Below are positions 53,061 through 61,562 of a stretch of 64,000 bases of DNA, one piece after another. Below the pieces are notes generated by a model. That model saw only the letters and a program-made list of their open reading frames with translations. It made no database searches and had not been told where the DNA came from. How positions within the stretch are numbered: position 1 is the first letter of the stretch; each line of letters starts with the position of its first letter. Origin of the DNA: Acidisphaera sp. L21 (GTDB taxonomy: Bacteria > Pseudomonadota > Alphaproteobacteria > Acetobacterales > Acetobacteraceae). Made by a program: the position numbers and the translations under genes. Location of the stretch: positions 120,034 through 184,033 of the forward strand of contig NZ_LMUY01000151.1 in NCBI RefSeq assembly GCF_009765685.1, read 5' to 3'.

Positions 53061-53552
53061 TCAGGCGGCTTCTTCACGCCTGTCGCGCACCTTCACGTAT
53101 GCAAGCGCGGCGTGTGTGGAGCAATATGGCTTACCCGGCAGCGATTCATCGTCGCAGAAGCGGAAAGAGCGGGTTCCCGGCTCGCCAATCGGCCAGCAAC
53201 AGGCCACCAGCCGTCCACCAGGGGCACGATGCACCGCGCGCAGCACGGGCGCCGGGCTGGGTGTTGGCACAGGGCGTGGCGCAACAGCCACAGGCGGACG
53301 AACTTCGACTGGAGGGGGCGGCGCCATGGTCGGCAATGTGGGCCCAACGACACGGCGCACGGGCGAGCGTTTCGGCGCCTCCCCCGGTGCACCACGACGG
53401 ATCGGTGACGGCCGGGCGGCCAGCGACAAGCGGTGCGCCTTACCCACCACCGCGTTTTTCGAAACCCCGATTCGGCGGCCGATTTCCGCCGTCGACACAC
53501 CCTCGGCCCAAAGGGTCTTCAGCCGGTCGATGATCTCGTCCGTCCAATCCAT
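53061..53552 (-). CDS. gcrA: GcrA cell-cycle regulator
   Basis: 163 residues. The N-terminal helix-turn-helix (about 1-45, MDWTDEIIDRLKTLW and IGVSKNAVVGKAHRL) binds DNA near CcrM-methylated GANTC sites; the C-terminal domain with CCWPIGEPGT and YCSTHAALAYV contacts sigma-70. A Pro/Arg-rich linker joins them. GcrA activates cell-cycle genes in Caulobacter-like bacteria. It is preceded by a terminator of the acetamidase gene, so it needs its own promoter in the gap 53553-53647. Confidence 0.94.
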   Translation of the reverse strand: MDWTDEIIDRLKTLWAEGVSTAEIGRRIGVSKNAVVGKAHRLSLAARPSPIRRGAPGEAPKRSPVRRVVGPTLPTMAPPPPVEVRPPVAVAPRPVPTPSPAPVLRAVHRAPGGRLVACCWPIGEPGTRSFRFCDDESLPGKPYCSTHAALAYVKVRDRREEAA

Positions 53553-53647
53553 AGCTAGTGCCCGCCTCTATTACGACCCCAACATACGGTAGCGGGGTCT
53601 GAGGCTTGGCACCAGCCATTTTCCACATAAAGTTGTGGGTAACTCGC

Positions 53648-53675
53648 GCCGGAACACCAGCTGTAGCGTTCCGGC
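53648..53675 (-). terminator. Terminator after the acetamidase gene
   Basis: An 8-bp perfect stem (GCCGGAAC at 53648-53655 with GTTCCGGC at 53668-53675) with a 12-nt loop, starting 6 bp after the stop codon on the transcript. No long T-run follows. Confidence 0.5.
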
Positions 53676-53681
53676 ACGGTT

Positions 53682-54632
53682 TCAGAACAGCAAGCCCTTC
53701 TTCAGCATGCCATGCACGCCCTTTTCACCATTGACCGTCTGCGTGACCCGGAAATCCACCGCCAGCGAGCAGAATGCATAGGCCTCTTCCGGCGAACGGT
53801 TGGTGCGCGAACAAATAAACGCGATCATCTGCCGCAGCGCCTGCTTCATTGCTAGGTCGAGATCCTCGTTCATCCCCATGCTGATATAATGGGTGGCCGT
53901 CTCCCCCCGCGGGTAGGCCAGCTTCTCCCCCTTGTGCAGGATGAAGGTGAAGGTACCGGTGAGGCAGGTCTCCAGCGCGTTGATGCAGACCTCGCCATCG
54001 CCCTGCACGCCATGACCGTCCCCGGCGGAGAAATTTGCACCGGGCACCCAGACGGGGAGGAACAGCGTCGACCCGGCGCCCAGTTCCTTGTTGTCCATGT
54101 TGCCGCCGTGCTGCCGCGGCTCCTTCGTGGAGATGGCGCCGTAATTCGGCGGCGGCGCCACGCCCATGACGCCAAAGAACGGCGAGAGCTCTAGCTCCAG
54201 GCCCCAGGGCAGCGTGCCGATCCGGCGCTGCTGGTCGACCTTGATGTGGCTGACCCAGCGCTCGGGGAAGTCTTCCGGCAGGGTGCCCATCAGCGGACGG
54301 AAGCCGCAATAGCCCCAGTCCGAGCCGAGATCGATCTTGTCGATCCGGACCTCGAGCGTGTCGCCGGGCTCCGCACCCGCGATGGCCACCGGGCCGGTGA
54401 GGATGTGGCCGGCCATGCGTGGCGGGTTGGCCTTGTGGATAGCCAGCAGGGCGGGCGGGATGGTGGCGCCCATGGCGGCGGGGGGCAGCATCTCCGGGGT
54501 ACCGGACACGCATTCCAGCACCACGGTGTCGCCGGACTGCACGGTCAGCAGCGGCGGAAAGGTCGCGTCGAAGATACCCCAGCGGATGGTTTCGGGGCTA
54601 GCGGGGATGTGGTGCAGGGCCAAGGCGGACAC
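53682..54632 (-). CDS. Acetamidase/formamidase family protein
   Basis: 316-residue FmdA/AmdA-family amidase, cytosolic. Family features: GTLPEDFPERW, the GGNMDNKELGAGSTLFLPV segment near 175-195, and GDGHGVQGDGEV around 208-219, which supplies the catalytic/metal residues. It hydrolyses short-chain amides to ammonia and the acid. A monocistronic gene; no urea or amide transporter is nearby. Confidence 0.92.
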   Translation of the reverse strand: MSALALHHIPASPETIRWGIFDATFPPLLTVQSGDTVVLECVSGTPEMLPPAAMGATIPPALLAIHKANPPRMAGHILTGPVAIAGAEPGDTLEVRIDKIDLGSDWGYCGFRPLMGTLPEDFPERWVSHIKVDQQRRIGTLPWGLELELSPFFGVMGVAPPPNYGAISTKEPRQHGGNMDNKELGAGSTLFLPVWVPGANFSAGDGHGVQGDGEVCINALETCLTGTFTFILHKGEKLAYPRGETATHYISMGMNEDLDLAMKQALRQMIAFICSRTNRSPEEAYAFCSLAVDFRVTQTVNGEKGVHGMLKKGLLF

Positions 54633-54713
54633 TCCGGATCGAATCCGGTGATCCTGGCGGTCTACGCCCCTAGGTCAAGGTCCCCAGGGCAGAGCCACAG
54701 GCGACGCTCGGCG

Positions 54714-55571
54714 CTAGACGACCAGGCCGCGCGCGGAATAGGCGAGTGAATCGAGGCTCTGGCCGCTCGAATCGCTGCTGCTGGCGGCATTGCCGGCGGC
54801 GATCAGGTATTGGGTGACGAAGGATTCGACAAATTTCGGATCCTTGAACCTGGTGATGTCGAGCTTGCTGGTGATGGCGTTTTCCTGCGCCGGGATGTCC
54901 TGGAACGCGATCTGCTCCGGGATGTTCAGCGCGGTCGTGACGACACTGCGCAACGTCGAATCACCTAGGATCTGGTCGACCGAGGTGATGGTTGAAGCCT
55001 GGTCGCGAAAGCTCAGCGCCTCGGACAGGCCCGGCGTCGTCGCATCCAGGGAGTCGCGCCAGGTGACTTCGGCATAACCGTTGGCCAGCGTATCCAGCAC
55101 CTTCGGGTTCTGGATGATGGACAGGCCTTTATTGGCGAAATCGTAGGTCGCGGCGACGGATTTCCAGGTGGTGGATAGTTGGGAGGCGAGCGAGTCGCTC
55201 TGCGTGGTGTCGGACAGCAGGGCCTTCTGCGCCAGCGCGGTGTAGCTCACCTGGTCGCCCAGGCCGTTCGCCGTCAGCAGCACCTTTAAGACCGTCGGGT
55301 CTTTCAGCAAGGTCGCAGGGTCCGTCGCTGCCGCTACCTTGGTGCGGAAGGCGGCGATATCGCGCGCCACGGTGGGGTCGGCCGCGGTGGTGGCGATTTC
55401 CTTGTCGCTATTCGCCTCGGCATATTTCAACGCCGCAATCGGGTCCCCAGAGGCACCCACCGTCCCGGATGAGGACGCGTAGATCGTCGAGAGCAGCCCG
55501 GACGAATCTGAGCTATCCGTGCTGTTGAACAGCGATAGGACGAGACTGCCGAGGCCCCCGACCGAGCTCAT
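54714..55571 (-). CDS. DUF1217 flagellar-cluster protein
   Basis: 285 residues. Ser/Thr/Ala/Asp-rich with alternating helices (ALKYAEANSDKEIATTAADP, then VLKVLLTANGLGDQVSYTALAQKAL) typical of DUF1217, whose genes accompany alphaproteobacterial flagellar loci. It may be a secreted or structural flagellar protein. The frame opens 61 codons earlier, but the ATG at 55571 is the natural start and lies 2 bp from the flaF stop. Last gene in this flagellar run. Confidence 0.8.
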   Translation of the reverse strand: MSSVGGLGSLVLSLFNSTDSSDSSGLLSTIYASSSGTVGASGDPIAALKYAEANSDKEIATTAADPTVARDIAAFRTKVAAATDPATLLKDPTVLKVLLTANGLGDQVSYTALAQKALLSDTTQSDSLASQLSTTWKSVAATYDFANKGLSIIQNPKVLDTLANGYAEVTWRDSLDATTPGLSEALSFRDQASTITSVDQILGDSTLRSVVTTALNIPEQIAFQDIPAQENAITSKLDITRFKDPKFVESFVTQYLIAAGNAASSSDSSGQSLDSLAYSARGLVV

Positions 55572-55573
55572 GA

Positions 55574-55921
55574 CTACCCCGCGGAAGACAGGCCAGCGGA
55601 CACGTTCTCGTTGACCGAGATTAGGAAATCCAGGTCGGGCGAGGGCGAATCCATCTCGCGGTTGACCGAGCGGCCAACGGAGATGAGCGAGGCGCGCACC
55701 GGCGCCGGCAAGCGGTTTTCCGGGTCCTGTGCCAGCCCCATGACGGTCAGCCAAAGCCTGCGGTTGTCCGCGACGGCACGAACGAGGTCGATCTCGTTAC
55801 CGGTCAGCGCGGTGCGCAGCGCGCCGTTGGCGCGATGGAAGATATCGGCCTCCTGCGCGCGCAGGCTGCGGCTCTCGGACGACATCTGGTAGGCTCGGCT
55901 GGCCTGCATATAGGCGGACAT
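55574..55921 (-). CDS. flaF: Flagellar biosynthesis regulator FlaF
   Basis: 115-residue helical protein that begins MSAYMQASRAYQM and contains NRRLWLTVMGLAQDPENRLP, both FlaF hallmarks. In Caulobacter FlaF and FlbT act in opposition on flagellin synthesis: FlaF promotes and FlbT represses flagellin mRNA translation. It follows flbT by 10 bp. Confidence 0.93.
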   Translation of the reverse strand: MSAYMQASRAYQMSSESRSLRAQEADIFHRANGALRTALTGNEIDLVRAVADNRRLWLTVMGLAQDPENRLPAPVRASLISVGRSVNREMDSPSPDLDFLISVNENVSAGLSSAG

Positions 55922-55931
55922 AGGTTTCTCC

Positions 55932-56363
55932 TTACTCCGCGGCTTGTAGTGCAACAGGTGCAGGTGGGGTGATCCGGCCAAGGATCGTGTCCTCGTGCCG
56001 GATGATGCGACGCGCCAGTTTAAGCGCACCGTAGCAATCGTCGGCCTCGGCAGCAGCCATGGCGCGATCGAGGATCTCGCGTGCCAGGGCGGACGACGTG
56101 GCGTCCTTGAACGAGGCGATGAGCGTGCGTGCGGATTCCATGCCGCGGGCACGTTCCTCTTCCACGCCGATATAGGCAGTCTGCAGCGCGAAGTAGATGC
56201 GACGCGCCGGGCTGTCGGCCTGGTCCGGCTGCATGATCTGCTTGCCGAACAGGAAACGGGCATGCGCCGTGAGTTCGAGGCGAGACTTCGTGCGGAAGCG
56301 AATAGGCGCCCCGTTCACGATCATCACCTCACCCGGACGCAGTTCGAGCACTAGATTGGACAT
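55932..56363 (-). CDS. flbT: Flagellin mRNA repressor FlbT
   Basis: 143 residues with the family start LVLELRPGEVMIVNGAPIRF and AHARFLFGKQIM. FlbT binds the flagellin mRNA 5' region in Caulobacter and blocks its translation until the hook is complete. Here it follows the flagellin gene by 74 bp and precedes flaF, so the regulator pair is transcribed with its target. Confidence 0.93.
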   Translation of the reverse strand: MSNLVLELRPGEVMIVNGAPIRFRTKSRLELTAHARFLFGKQIMQPDQADSPARRIYFALQTAYIGVEEERARGMESARTLIASFKDATSSALAREILDRAMAAAEADDCYGALKLARRIIRHEDTILGRITPPAPVALQAAE

Positions 56364-56437
56364 TGGGCATCCTGCGGACAGACTTGCGGGGCAAGAACCG
56401 GGGACGACGACGTGCGCCGCCCCCGGGGATCAGCCTA

Positions 56438-57346
56438 TTAGCGGAAGAGGCTGAGTAGGCTCTGCGGCGCCTGGTTGGCGATCGAAAGCGCCTGCGTGCC
56501 CAGCTGCTGCTTGATCTGCAGCGACTGCAACACAGCCGACTCCTTCGACAGGTCCGCGTCCACCAGCGCACCGAGGCCCGAGTTCAGGCTGTCGATCTTG
56601 TTGCTGTTGAACGTGACCTGGCTGCTGAGGTAGTTCGAGTCAGCACCAGCCTGGTTCAGCTGGTTCGCCACTGCGGTTTGCGCGGTGTCGAAGCCGTTGC
56701 CCGTGATCAGGGCATTCGCCGCCGCCGTCTGCGCCGTGGAAGCAGACGAGAAGCCGCCGCCGCTGAACGTATCGACGCCGGTGGCGCTACGCGAGAAGGT
56801 GCCACCAACCAGCGCGGCCAGAGCATTCGCAGTGCCGCTGTTATCTTCGGCGCTGATCGTGCTGGTCGCACCAGACTCGTTGCTGATGACCGTCTTCGAA
56901 GTGCCGGCAACGGTGCCGGAAGCAGCGCCCAACAGGGTCTGCCCGTTATAGGTCGACCCATCGACCGCGTTCGCCACGCCAGACACCAACGACTTGAACG
57001 ACGTGATGTACTGGTTGCGCTGGTCGTCGGAGATGCTGCTATCCGCGATCTTCACCAGAAGAGCCTTGGCGCTGGTGAAGGAGTCGGAGATGCTGGTCAA
57101 CGACGCGACCGCCGTGGTCACCAAGCCCTGCGCATTGCCGAGCTGCTGATTCACGCTGGTCAACGCAGACACGTCAGACCGGACCTTCTGAGCGACGGCG
57201 AAGGCACCGCCATCGTCCGTCGCGTCATTGACGCGATAGCCGGTGGAGATCTGCTTCTGAGCTGCCTGGAGGCCCGAGCTCGTCTGGTTCAGCGACTGAA
57301 GTGCGACGTAGGAGGCGGTGTTGGTATTTACTGAATTGAGGGACAT
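56438..57346 (-). CDS. Flagellin
   Basis: 302 residues. The N-terminal D0/D1 region has SLNQTSSGLQAAQKQISTGYRVNDATDDG, written here as two conserved blocks, QSLNQTSSG and ISTGYRVNDA. The C-terminal D1/D0 helices end LSIANQAPQSLLSLFR. The middle variable part is short and Ser/Thr-rich. It is the main filament subunit, exported without a signal peptide. A terminator lies between flgL and this gene, so it probably has its own promoter, though none was recognised. The single gene in the window leaves other flagellins possible elsewhere. Confidence 0.95.
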   Translation of the reverse strand: MSLNSVNTNTASYVALQSLNQTSSGLQAAQKQISTGYRVNDATDDGGAFAVAQKVRSDVSALTSVNQQLGNAQGLVTTAVASLTSISDSFTSAKALLVKIADSSISDDQRNQYITSFKSLVSGVANAVDGSTYNGQTLLGAASGTVAGTSKTVISNESGATSTISAEDNSGTANALAALVGGTFSRSATGVDTFSGGGFSSASTAQTAAANALITGNGFDTAQTAVANQLNQAGADSNYLSSQVTFNSNKIDSLNSGLGALVDADLSKESAVLQSLQIKQQLGTQALSIANQAPQSLLSLFR

Positions 57347-57383
57347 GGTGTCTTACCTTGTGGTCCTGACGTTAAAAACATGT

Positions 57384-57400
57384 CCCACGATTTTCGTGGG
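57384..57400 (-). terminator. Terminator between flgL and flagellin
   Basis: On the minus strand CCCACGA and TCGTGGG form a perfect 7-bp stem with loop AAA, followed by ACATGTTTTTAACG. The T-run and stem fit an intrinsic terminator for flgL. It lies only 37 bp before the flagellin start codon and could also shape the flagellin leader. Confidence 0.75.
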
Positions 57401-57445
57401 CCTGTCCGTATTCTGCCCGTCAGGCATTAAGCAGAAATGAATCAA

Positions 57446-58489
57446 TCAGAGATAATCGACCAGAGACAGCTTGCTGACTTCTGAAATCAGCTTGTAACTG
57501 GCGCTCAGTTGGGTCTGGACCTGCGACAAGCTTGAGATCGTCTTGGCCATGTCGACATCCTCGACCGAGGATACCTGGGCCGTGAGCGCAGTGTTGGCAT
57601 CGCCAGCCTGGGTCTGCACATCCTTCAACGAGGACTGGATGTTGCCCAGGGCGCCCGACTCACTGCCGATCGCGGTGATCGCGCCCGACATGCTGGCCTG
57701 CGTATCCTGCACCAGGCCGACGAAGCCCGGGTCGTTGGCCTGAGTGCTGGACAGGTTGGCGATCGTGGCCAGGCCACGCAGGATGTCGCGCATATACGAC
57801 CCGGTGGTAGACGTGCCGCCCGATACCGTCAGCGTATTTTGGTTGGCCAGTACGCCCACCTGGACGGGGGCACTCGTACCCAGTTGCAGCGTCTGCACCT
57901 GGCCCGGCGGGCCGCTGAACGGCGTGGTACCCCCTGCGTCGGACGAAGCGATCGACAGCGTTTGCGCGGCCGTGGCCGCAGCACCGTTGGTCGACAGGCC
58001 CTGAACCGCCGCCGCGATCTGGGTGTAGAAGCCAGAGGTCGTGATGTTGTCCGGATCCGGGATTGGCGGGTTCGCGGTATCGGTGCCGGCAAACACGTAC
58101 GACCCGCCATCGGTGCTGTCGAGCAGCGAGGCGACCTGCTGGATGGCGCTTCTGGCGGATGTCGCCAGGCTGTCGATCTGGGTCGGCGTCACGTTGTTCA
58201 ATGTAGCAAGCTGCGCGTTGAAGTTGCTGGCAATGCTGGTGATCTGCGTCAGCGCCGATTGGGATACGCCCAACTGTCCGGTCACCGCATCGATGGCCGA
58301 TTGCTCCGTCGCCAGATGGCCCAGTTGCGGCCGCAGGTCCAGCGAGGTCTGCGCTGCCGCACCCAGCCCGGCATAACTGTCGGCCACATGGCCGCTGGCG
58401 ATCTGGGCGCTGAGCGTGTCGAGCTGCGACTTGACGGCACCGCTGGCATAAACCGCGCGGCCAAGCGTGCCATAATCACTGACGTTCAC
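57446..58489 (-). CDS. flgL: Flagellar hook-filament junction protein FlgL
   Basis: 347 residues, starting with GTG at 58489, which overlaps the flgK stop as GTGA. Flagellin-like N- and C-terminal helices (GSYVFAGTDTANPP near 135-150 is the FlgL signature; the C-terminus ends KLISEVSKLSLVDYL). It joins the hook to the filament. A terminator follows. Confidence 0.9.
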   Translation of the reverse strand: MNVSDYGTLGRAVYASGAVKSQLDTLSAQIASGHVADSYAGLGAAAQTSLDLRPQLGHLATEQSAIDAVTGQLGVSQSALTQITSIASNFNAQLATLNNVTPTQIDSLATSARSAIQQVASLLDSTDGGSYVFAGTDTANPPIPDPDNITTSGFYTQIAAAVQGLSTNGAAATAAQTLSIASSDAGGTTPFSGPPGQVQTLQLGTSAPVQVGVLANQNTLTVSGGTSTTGSYMRDILRGLATIANLSSTQANDPGFVGLVQDTQASMSGAITAIGSESGALGNIQSSLKDVQTQAGDANTALTAQVSSVEDVDMAKTISSLSQVQTQLSASYKLISEVSKLSLVDYL

Positions 58490-59997
58490 GGCGTCACCGC
58501 GTTCAGCAGGGTCGTCCACATCGACTGGGACGCCGTGATGATCTTCGCGTTGGCACCATAGGCGTTCTGCAGCACCACCATATTGGACAACTCCGTATCG
58601 ATGGATACGCCGGTTTCATCTTGCAGCTTGGTCGACAGCGTGTTCTGCAGGGCGCTGCTATCGGTCAACGCGTCCTTCGCCGCGCCCGCGGTCTGCGCTT
58701 GTGAACCCACAAGGTTGGCAGCGAAGGAGGCCAGCGTGCCGCCCGAATTGTATGGCAACGAGAAAGAACCATCGGCGCCCAGCCCCGTCGTCGTCACCGG
58801 AGGCTGATTGACCCCCGACTGGGCCTGGGCGCCGAATCCATATAGCAGCACCCGGTTGATCAGCGTCGTGCTGCCGGCCGGGCCACCCGCCGGGTTCGGG
58901 GTAAAGGCGGTTGCGCTGCCCGTACCGTCCGCAACGCTGTTGGTGCCATCGCGGACCAGGCTGGGTGTCGCCGACACCGACGGGTTCACCGTGATCGAGG
59001 CGCTGTAGCCGATATAGCCGGCCTGAACCGGCGTGCCCCCCGTTGCCGGCAGGTTGCCCGACGGGTCGGTGAACAGTGACAGGCCCTGATTGGCCAGCCG
59101 CGTCGACAGGGTTTGGGCGAATTCGTCCAGCCCGGCCTGTGCCTGCGGCAAGGTGGTATCGCGCAGCGTCAACCGCGCGCCCAGGCTGCCATCCTTGATC
59201 GCGCTGGTGACATTGGTCCCGGACAGGGTCAACTGCGGGGCGCTGGAACCAGGGTTCAAAGTCGTGGAATCGATCTTGAACGGTCCGCTCTGCGCCCGGG
59301 TATCGACGATCAGGCCGCCCGACACGGCCGTGACGTCGCCGTTACCGGAAGGGATGAACCGCAGCCCGCCGATCTGTGCCGCCGTCTGTTCTTGCGCATC
59401 GCGTTGCGCTTCCAGGTCGGCAGTACTTTCGCCGCGGGATTTTCCGGCTATGATCTCGTCCGACAGTTTACCGATATTGCTCACCGCCGCATTCAGCGAC
59501 GACACATCGGTAACCAGGCCATCCTGCACGCTCTGCCGCGCGGCGGTATAGGCGGCCGACTGAGACCGGATTCCGCTGGCAAGATTACTGGCGGCGGACA
59601 CCACAGCAGATTGCTGCGCCTGGTTGGATGGGTTGGTCGCCAGCGTGGTAAACGCGTCCGTCAACGTCCCCAACCGGCTCGCCAGATCGTTGCCGGCGGC
59701 GGTGGCACCCTGGGCGGCATCGACCGAGGCCAGGGTGTCGGATGTGACCTGTTGCCCCGCAACCGCAGCATTCTGCTGATTCAGCGCCTTTTGCAGCGCG
59801 GCGTCGGTCTCCCTGGTCGCAACGCCGACTTGCACGCCATAGCCGACGCCGCCCGCGGTAAGGCTGGTGTTTGCCACTAGCTCCCGCGAGTAGCCGGCCG
59901 TGCCTGCATTGGCGACGTTCTGGGAGACAACCGCCATTTGCCGGTTGATGCTCGCCAGCCCCGTTGATGCAGGGGTGAGGCCCAGGTCGAGGCTCAT
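58486..59997 (-). CDS. flgK: Flagellar hook-associated protein FlgK
   Basis: 503 residues of HAP1. The N-terminal rod-like signature is ASINRQMAVVSQNVANAGT, and the C-terminus ends with the family helix MVVLQNAYGANAKIITASQSMW. The central domain is Ser/Thr/Gly-rich. It starts 16 bp after flgE. It is one of two hook-filament junction rings, with flgL next. Confidence 0.93.
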   Translation of the reverse strand: MSLDLGLTPASTGLASINRQMAVVSQNVANAGTAGYSRELVANTSLTAGGVGYGVQVGVATRETDAALQKALNQQNAAVAGQQVTSDTLASVDAAQGATAAGNDLASRLGTLTDAFTTLATNPSNQAQQSAVVSAASNLASGIRSQSAAYTAARQSVQDGLVTDVSSLNAAVSNIGKLSDEIIAGKSRGESTADLEAQRDAQEQTAAQIGGLRFIPSGNGDVTAVSGGLIVDTRAQSGPFKIDSTTLNPGSSAPQLTLSGTNVTSAIKDGSLGARLTLRDTTLPQAQAGLDEFAQTLSTRLANQGLSLFTDPSGNLPATGGTPVQAGYIGYSASITVNPSVSATPSLVRDGTNSVADGTGSATAFTPNPAGGPAGSTTLINRVLLYGFGAQAQSGVNQPPVTTTGLGADGSFSLPYNSGGTLASFAANLVGSQAQTAGAAKDALTDSSALQNTLSTKLQDETGVSIDTELSNMVVLQNAYGANAKIITASQSMWTTLLNAVTP

Positions 59998-60013
59998 AGG
60001 CCTGTCCTACCTG

Positions 60014-61309
60014 TTAGCGTTTCATGTCGATCGTCTGCTGCAGCATGTCGTCCGCCGTGGTGATCATCTTGGTGTTGGCGGAATAGGCACGCTGGGCCAC
60101 GATCAGCTTGGTGAATTCAGACGCGATATCGACGTTGGAGCCTTCGGTCGCACTCGTGACCAGGTTGCCGGCGCCGTTGCTGCCGGCGGTCTTGATCGTC
60201 GCTGGGCCGGATTGCGCGGTGGCAGTGTAGACCTGGCCATCCTGCTTCTGCAGGGCGTCCGGGTTGGCGAACTGCACGATCGGCACTTGCCCAATGGTGC
60301 GGGACTGGCCGTTATCATAGTTTGCGACGATGTTGCCGTTGCTCTGCGTGCTGATGCCGCTGAACGCGCCGGGCGGAATGCCATCCTGCGTGGCGCTGTT
60401 GAGCGTGTAGGCGGTGCCGGCGAATTGCGTCAGCCCATCCGACTTGTTGAACGTCCCCAGGTTGAGCGCGATGGATTGGCCACCGCCGGCCAAGGGAACG
60501 TTCAGCACCGCGGCGCTTCCCGTGCCGCCGGTCGTGAGGCCGCCGCTATCGGGCGTGACAGACTCGATGGTGCCGGCTGGCTGGCCCGCCACGGAACCGT
60601 CGTTGAAGGTCACCGTCGACGTGCCGATCGGCGTGGTGCTGCCGTCTTCGCTGACCGATAGGTTCCAGGTGTTGCTGGCGGTCGTATCTGGCGTCCAGCT
60701 CAGCGCCAAGGTGTGCAGAGTTCCCTGCGCGTCGTAGACGTTGACCTGGGAGGATTGCGCGTCCGTCGTGCTGGGCGTGGCCGGCAGGTTGGCCGATAGC
60801 GTGACGGAACTGGTCGCCTTCGGTTGAAATGCGCTTTGGTCAACTTTCAGCGGGGCCATCGTCGTCTGGTTCACGACACCGCTGGAATCCGCGGCCCAGC
60901 CGTTCACGGCTTCCCCGGCGTCGTTCACCAGATAGCCGTTCTTATCCATCGTGAAGTTGCCGTCCCTTGTATATTGGGTCGTCGTGCCCAGGACTTCCTG
61001 ATTGGTGGTGTTCGTGCTGGCGCTCGTCACCTGAAAGAAGCCGTTGCCGGAGATTGCCAATGCGGTCGCGTTATCGGACGAGGCGATCGTGCCCTGCACG
61101 TCATTGCGGTAATCCGGCGTGGCGGCAACGAAGCCCGAATCGTTCGTGACCGCCGTGCTCGTCGTCAGGTAGTCGGTGAAATTGGTGTCGGTGCGCTTGT
61201 AGCCGACGGTCTGGCTGTTGGCGACGTTGTCGCTGATGTTGCCGAACGCGGTGGACTGGGCGCTGAGGCCGCTGACTGCTGTGTGTAATGCGCCGAAGAG
61301 GGACGACAT
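60014..61309 (-). CDS. flgE: Flagellar hook protein FlgE
   Basis: 431 residues from the ATG at 61309 (MSSLFGALHTAVSGL). The N-terminal motif FGNISDNVANSQTVGYKR and the C-terminal FTKLIVAQRAYSANTKMITT are rod/hook-family signatures. The TTG two codons upstream is less likely. GGAG lies ten bases before the ATG. First gene of the flgE-flgK-flgL unit, driven by a sigma-54-type promoter 55 bp upstream. Confidence 0.95.
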   Translation of the reverse strand: MSSLFGALHTAVSGLSAQSTAFGNISDNVANSQTVGYKRTDTNFTDYLTTSTAVTNDSGFVAATPDYRNDVQGTIASSDNATALAISGNGFFQVTSASTNTTNQEVLGTTTQYTRDGNFTMDKNGYLVNDAGEAVNGWAADSSGVVNQTTMAPLKVDQSAFQPKATSSVTLSANLPATPSTTDAQSSQVNVYDAQGTLHTLALSWTPDTTASNTWNLSVSEDGSTTPIGTSTVTFNDGSVAGQPAGTIESVTPDSGGLTTGGTGSAAVLNVPLAGGGQSIALNLGTFNKSDGLTQFAGTAYTLNSATQDGIPPGAFSGISTQSNGNIVANYDNGQSRTIGQVPIVQFANPDALQKQDGQVYTATAQSGPATIKTAGSNGAGNLVTSATEGSNVDIASEFTKLIVAQRAYSANTKMITTADDMLQQTIDMKR

Positions 61310-61363
61310 GGGCAAAAAACTCCATTGTTGCCCATTACGGGCGGAACCAAGGTGAGCCCTCTA

Positions 61364-61380
61364 CCGCACGAAGCGTGCCA
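61364..61380 (-). promoter_or_regulatory. Sigma-54 (-24/-12) promoter for flgE
   Basis: On the minus strand, TGGCACG-CTTC-GTGCG has the invariant GG (61379-61378) and GC (61367-61366) separated by exactly 10 bp. The predicted start is near 61354, about 45 nt before the flgE ATG. Confidence 0.75.
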
Positions 61381-61478
61381 CACCGGATAGGGCTGGAAAT
61401 CGGCGACAATCCGCAGGATTCCGCGAAATAGCGGCGCGGCTGGCTAGGCCCGGCGTGTGCTACCCGGCACGAAGCGCC

Positions 61479-61493
61479 CGGCAAAATTTGCCG
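61479..61493. promoter_or_regulatory. Palindromic candidate enhancer site
   Basis: A perfect 7-bp inverted repeat with one central base: CGGCAAA-A-TTTGCCG. It lies between the two divergent sigma-54 promoters, about 100 bp from one -24 box and 42 bp from the other. From memory its core resembles the ftr sites bound by FlbD in Caulobacter, but that match is not verified. Confidence 0.55.
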
Positions 61494-61533
61494 CTTTTCC
61501 CGCAACGGTCCCGTATTTACTGGGGTTTTGGCG

Positions 61534-61549
61534 TGGCACGGCGTTTGCG
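61534..61549 (+). promoter_or_regulatory. Sigma-54 (-24/-12) promoter for fliK
   Basis: TGGCACG-GCGT-TTGCG, with GG (61535-61536) and GC (61547-61548) exactly 10 bp apart, nearly identical to the sigma-54 consensus. The predicted start is near 61559, only a few bases before the fliK ATG at 61563. Confidence 0.75.
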
Positions 61550-61562
61550 GTTGTTGGTCGCG

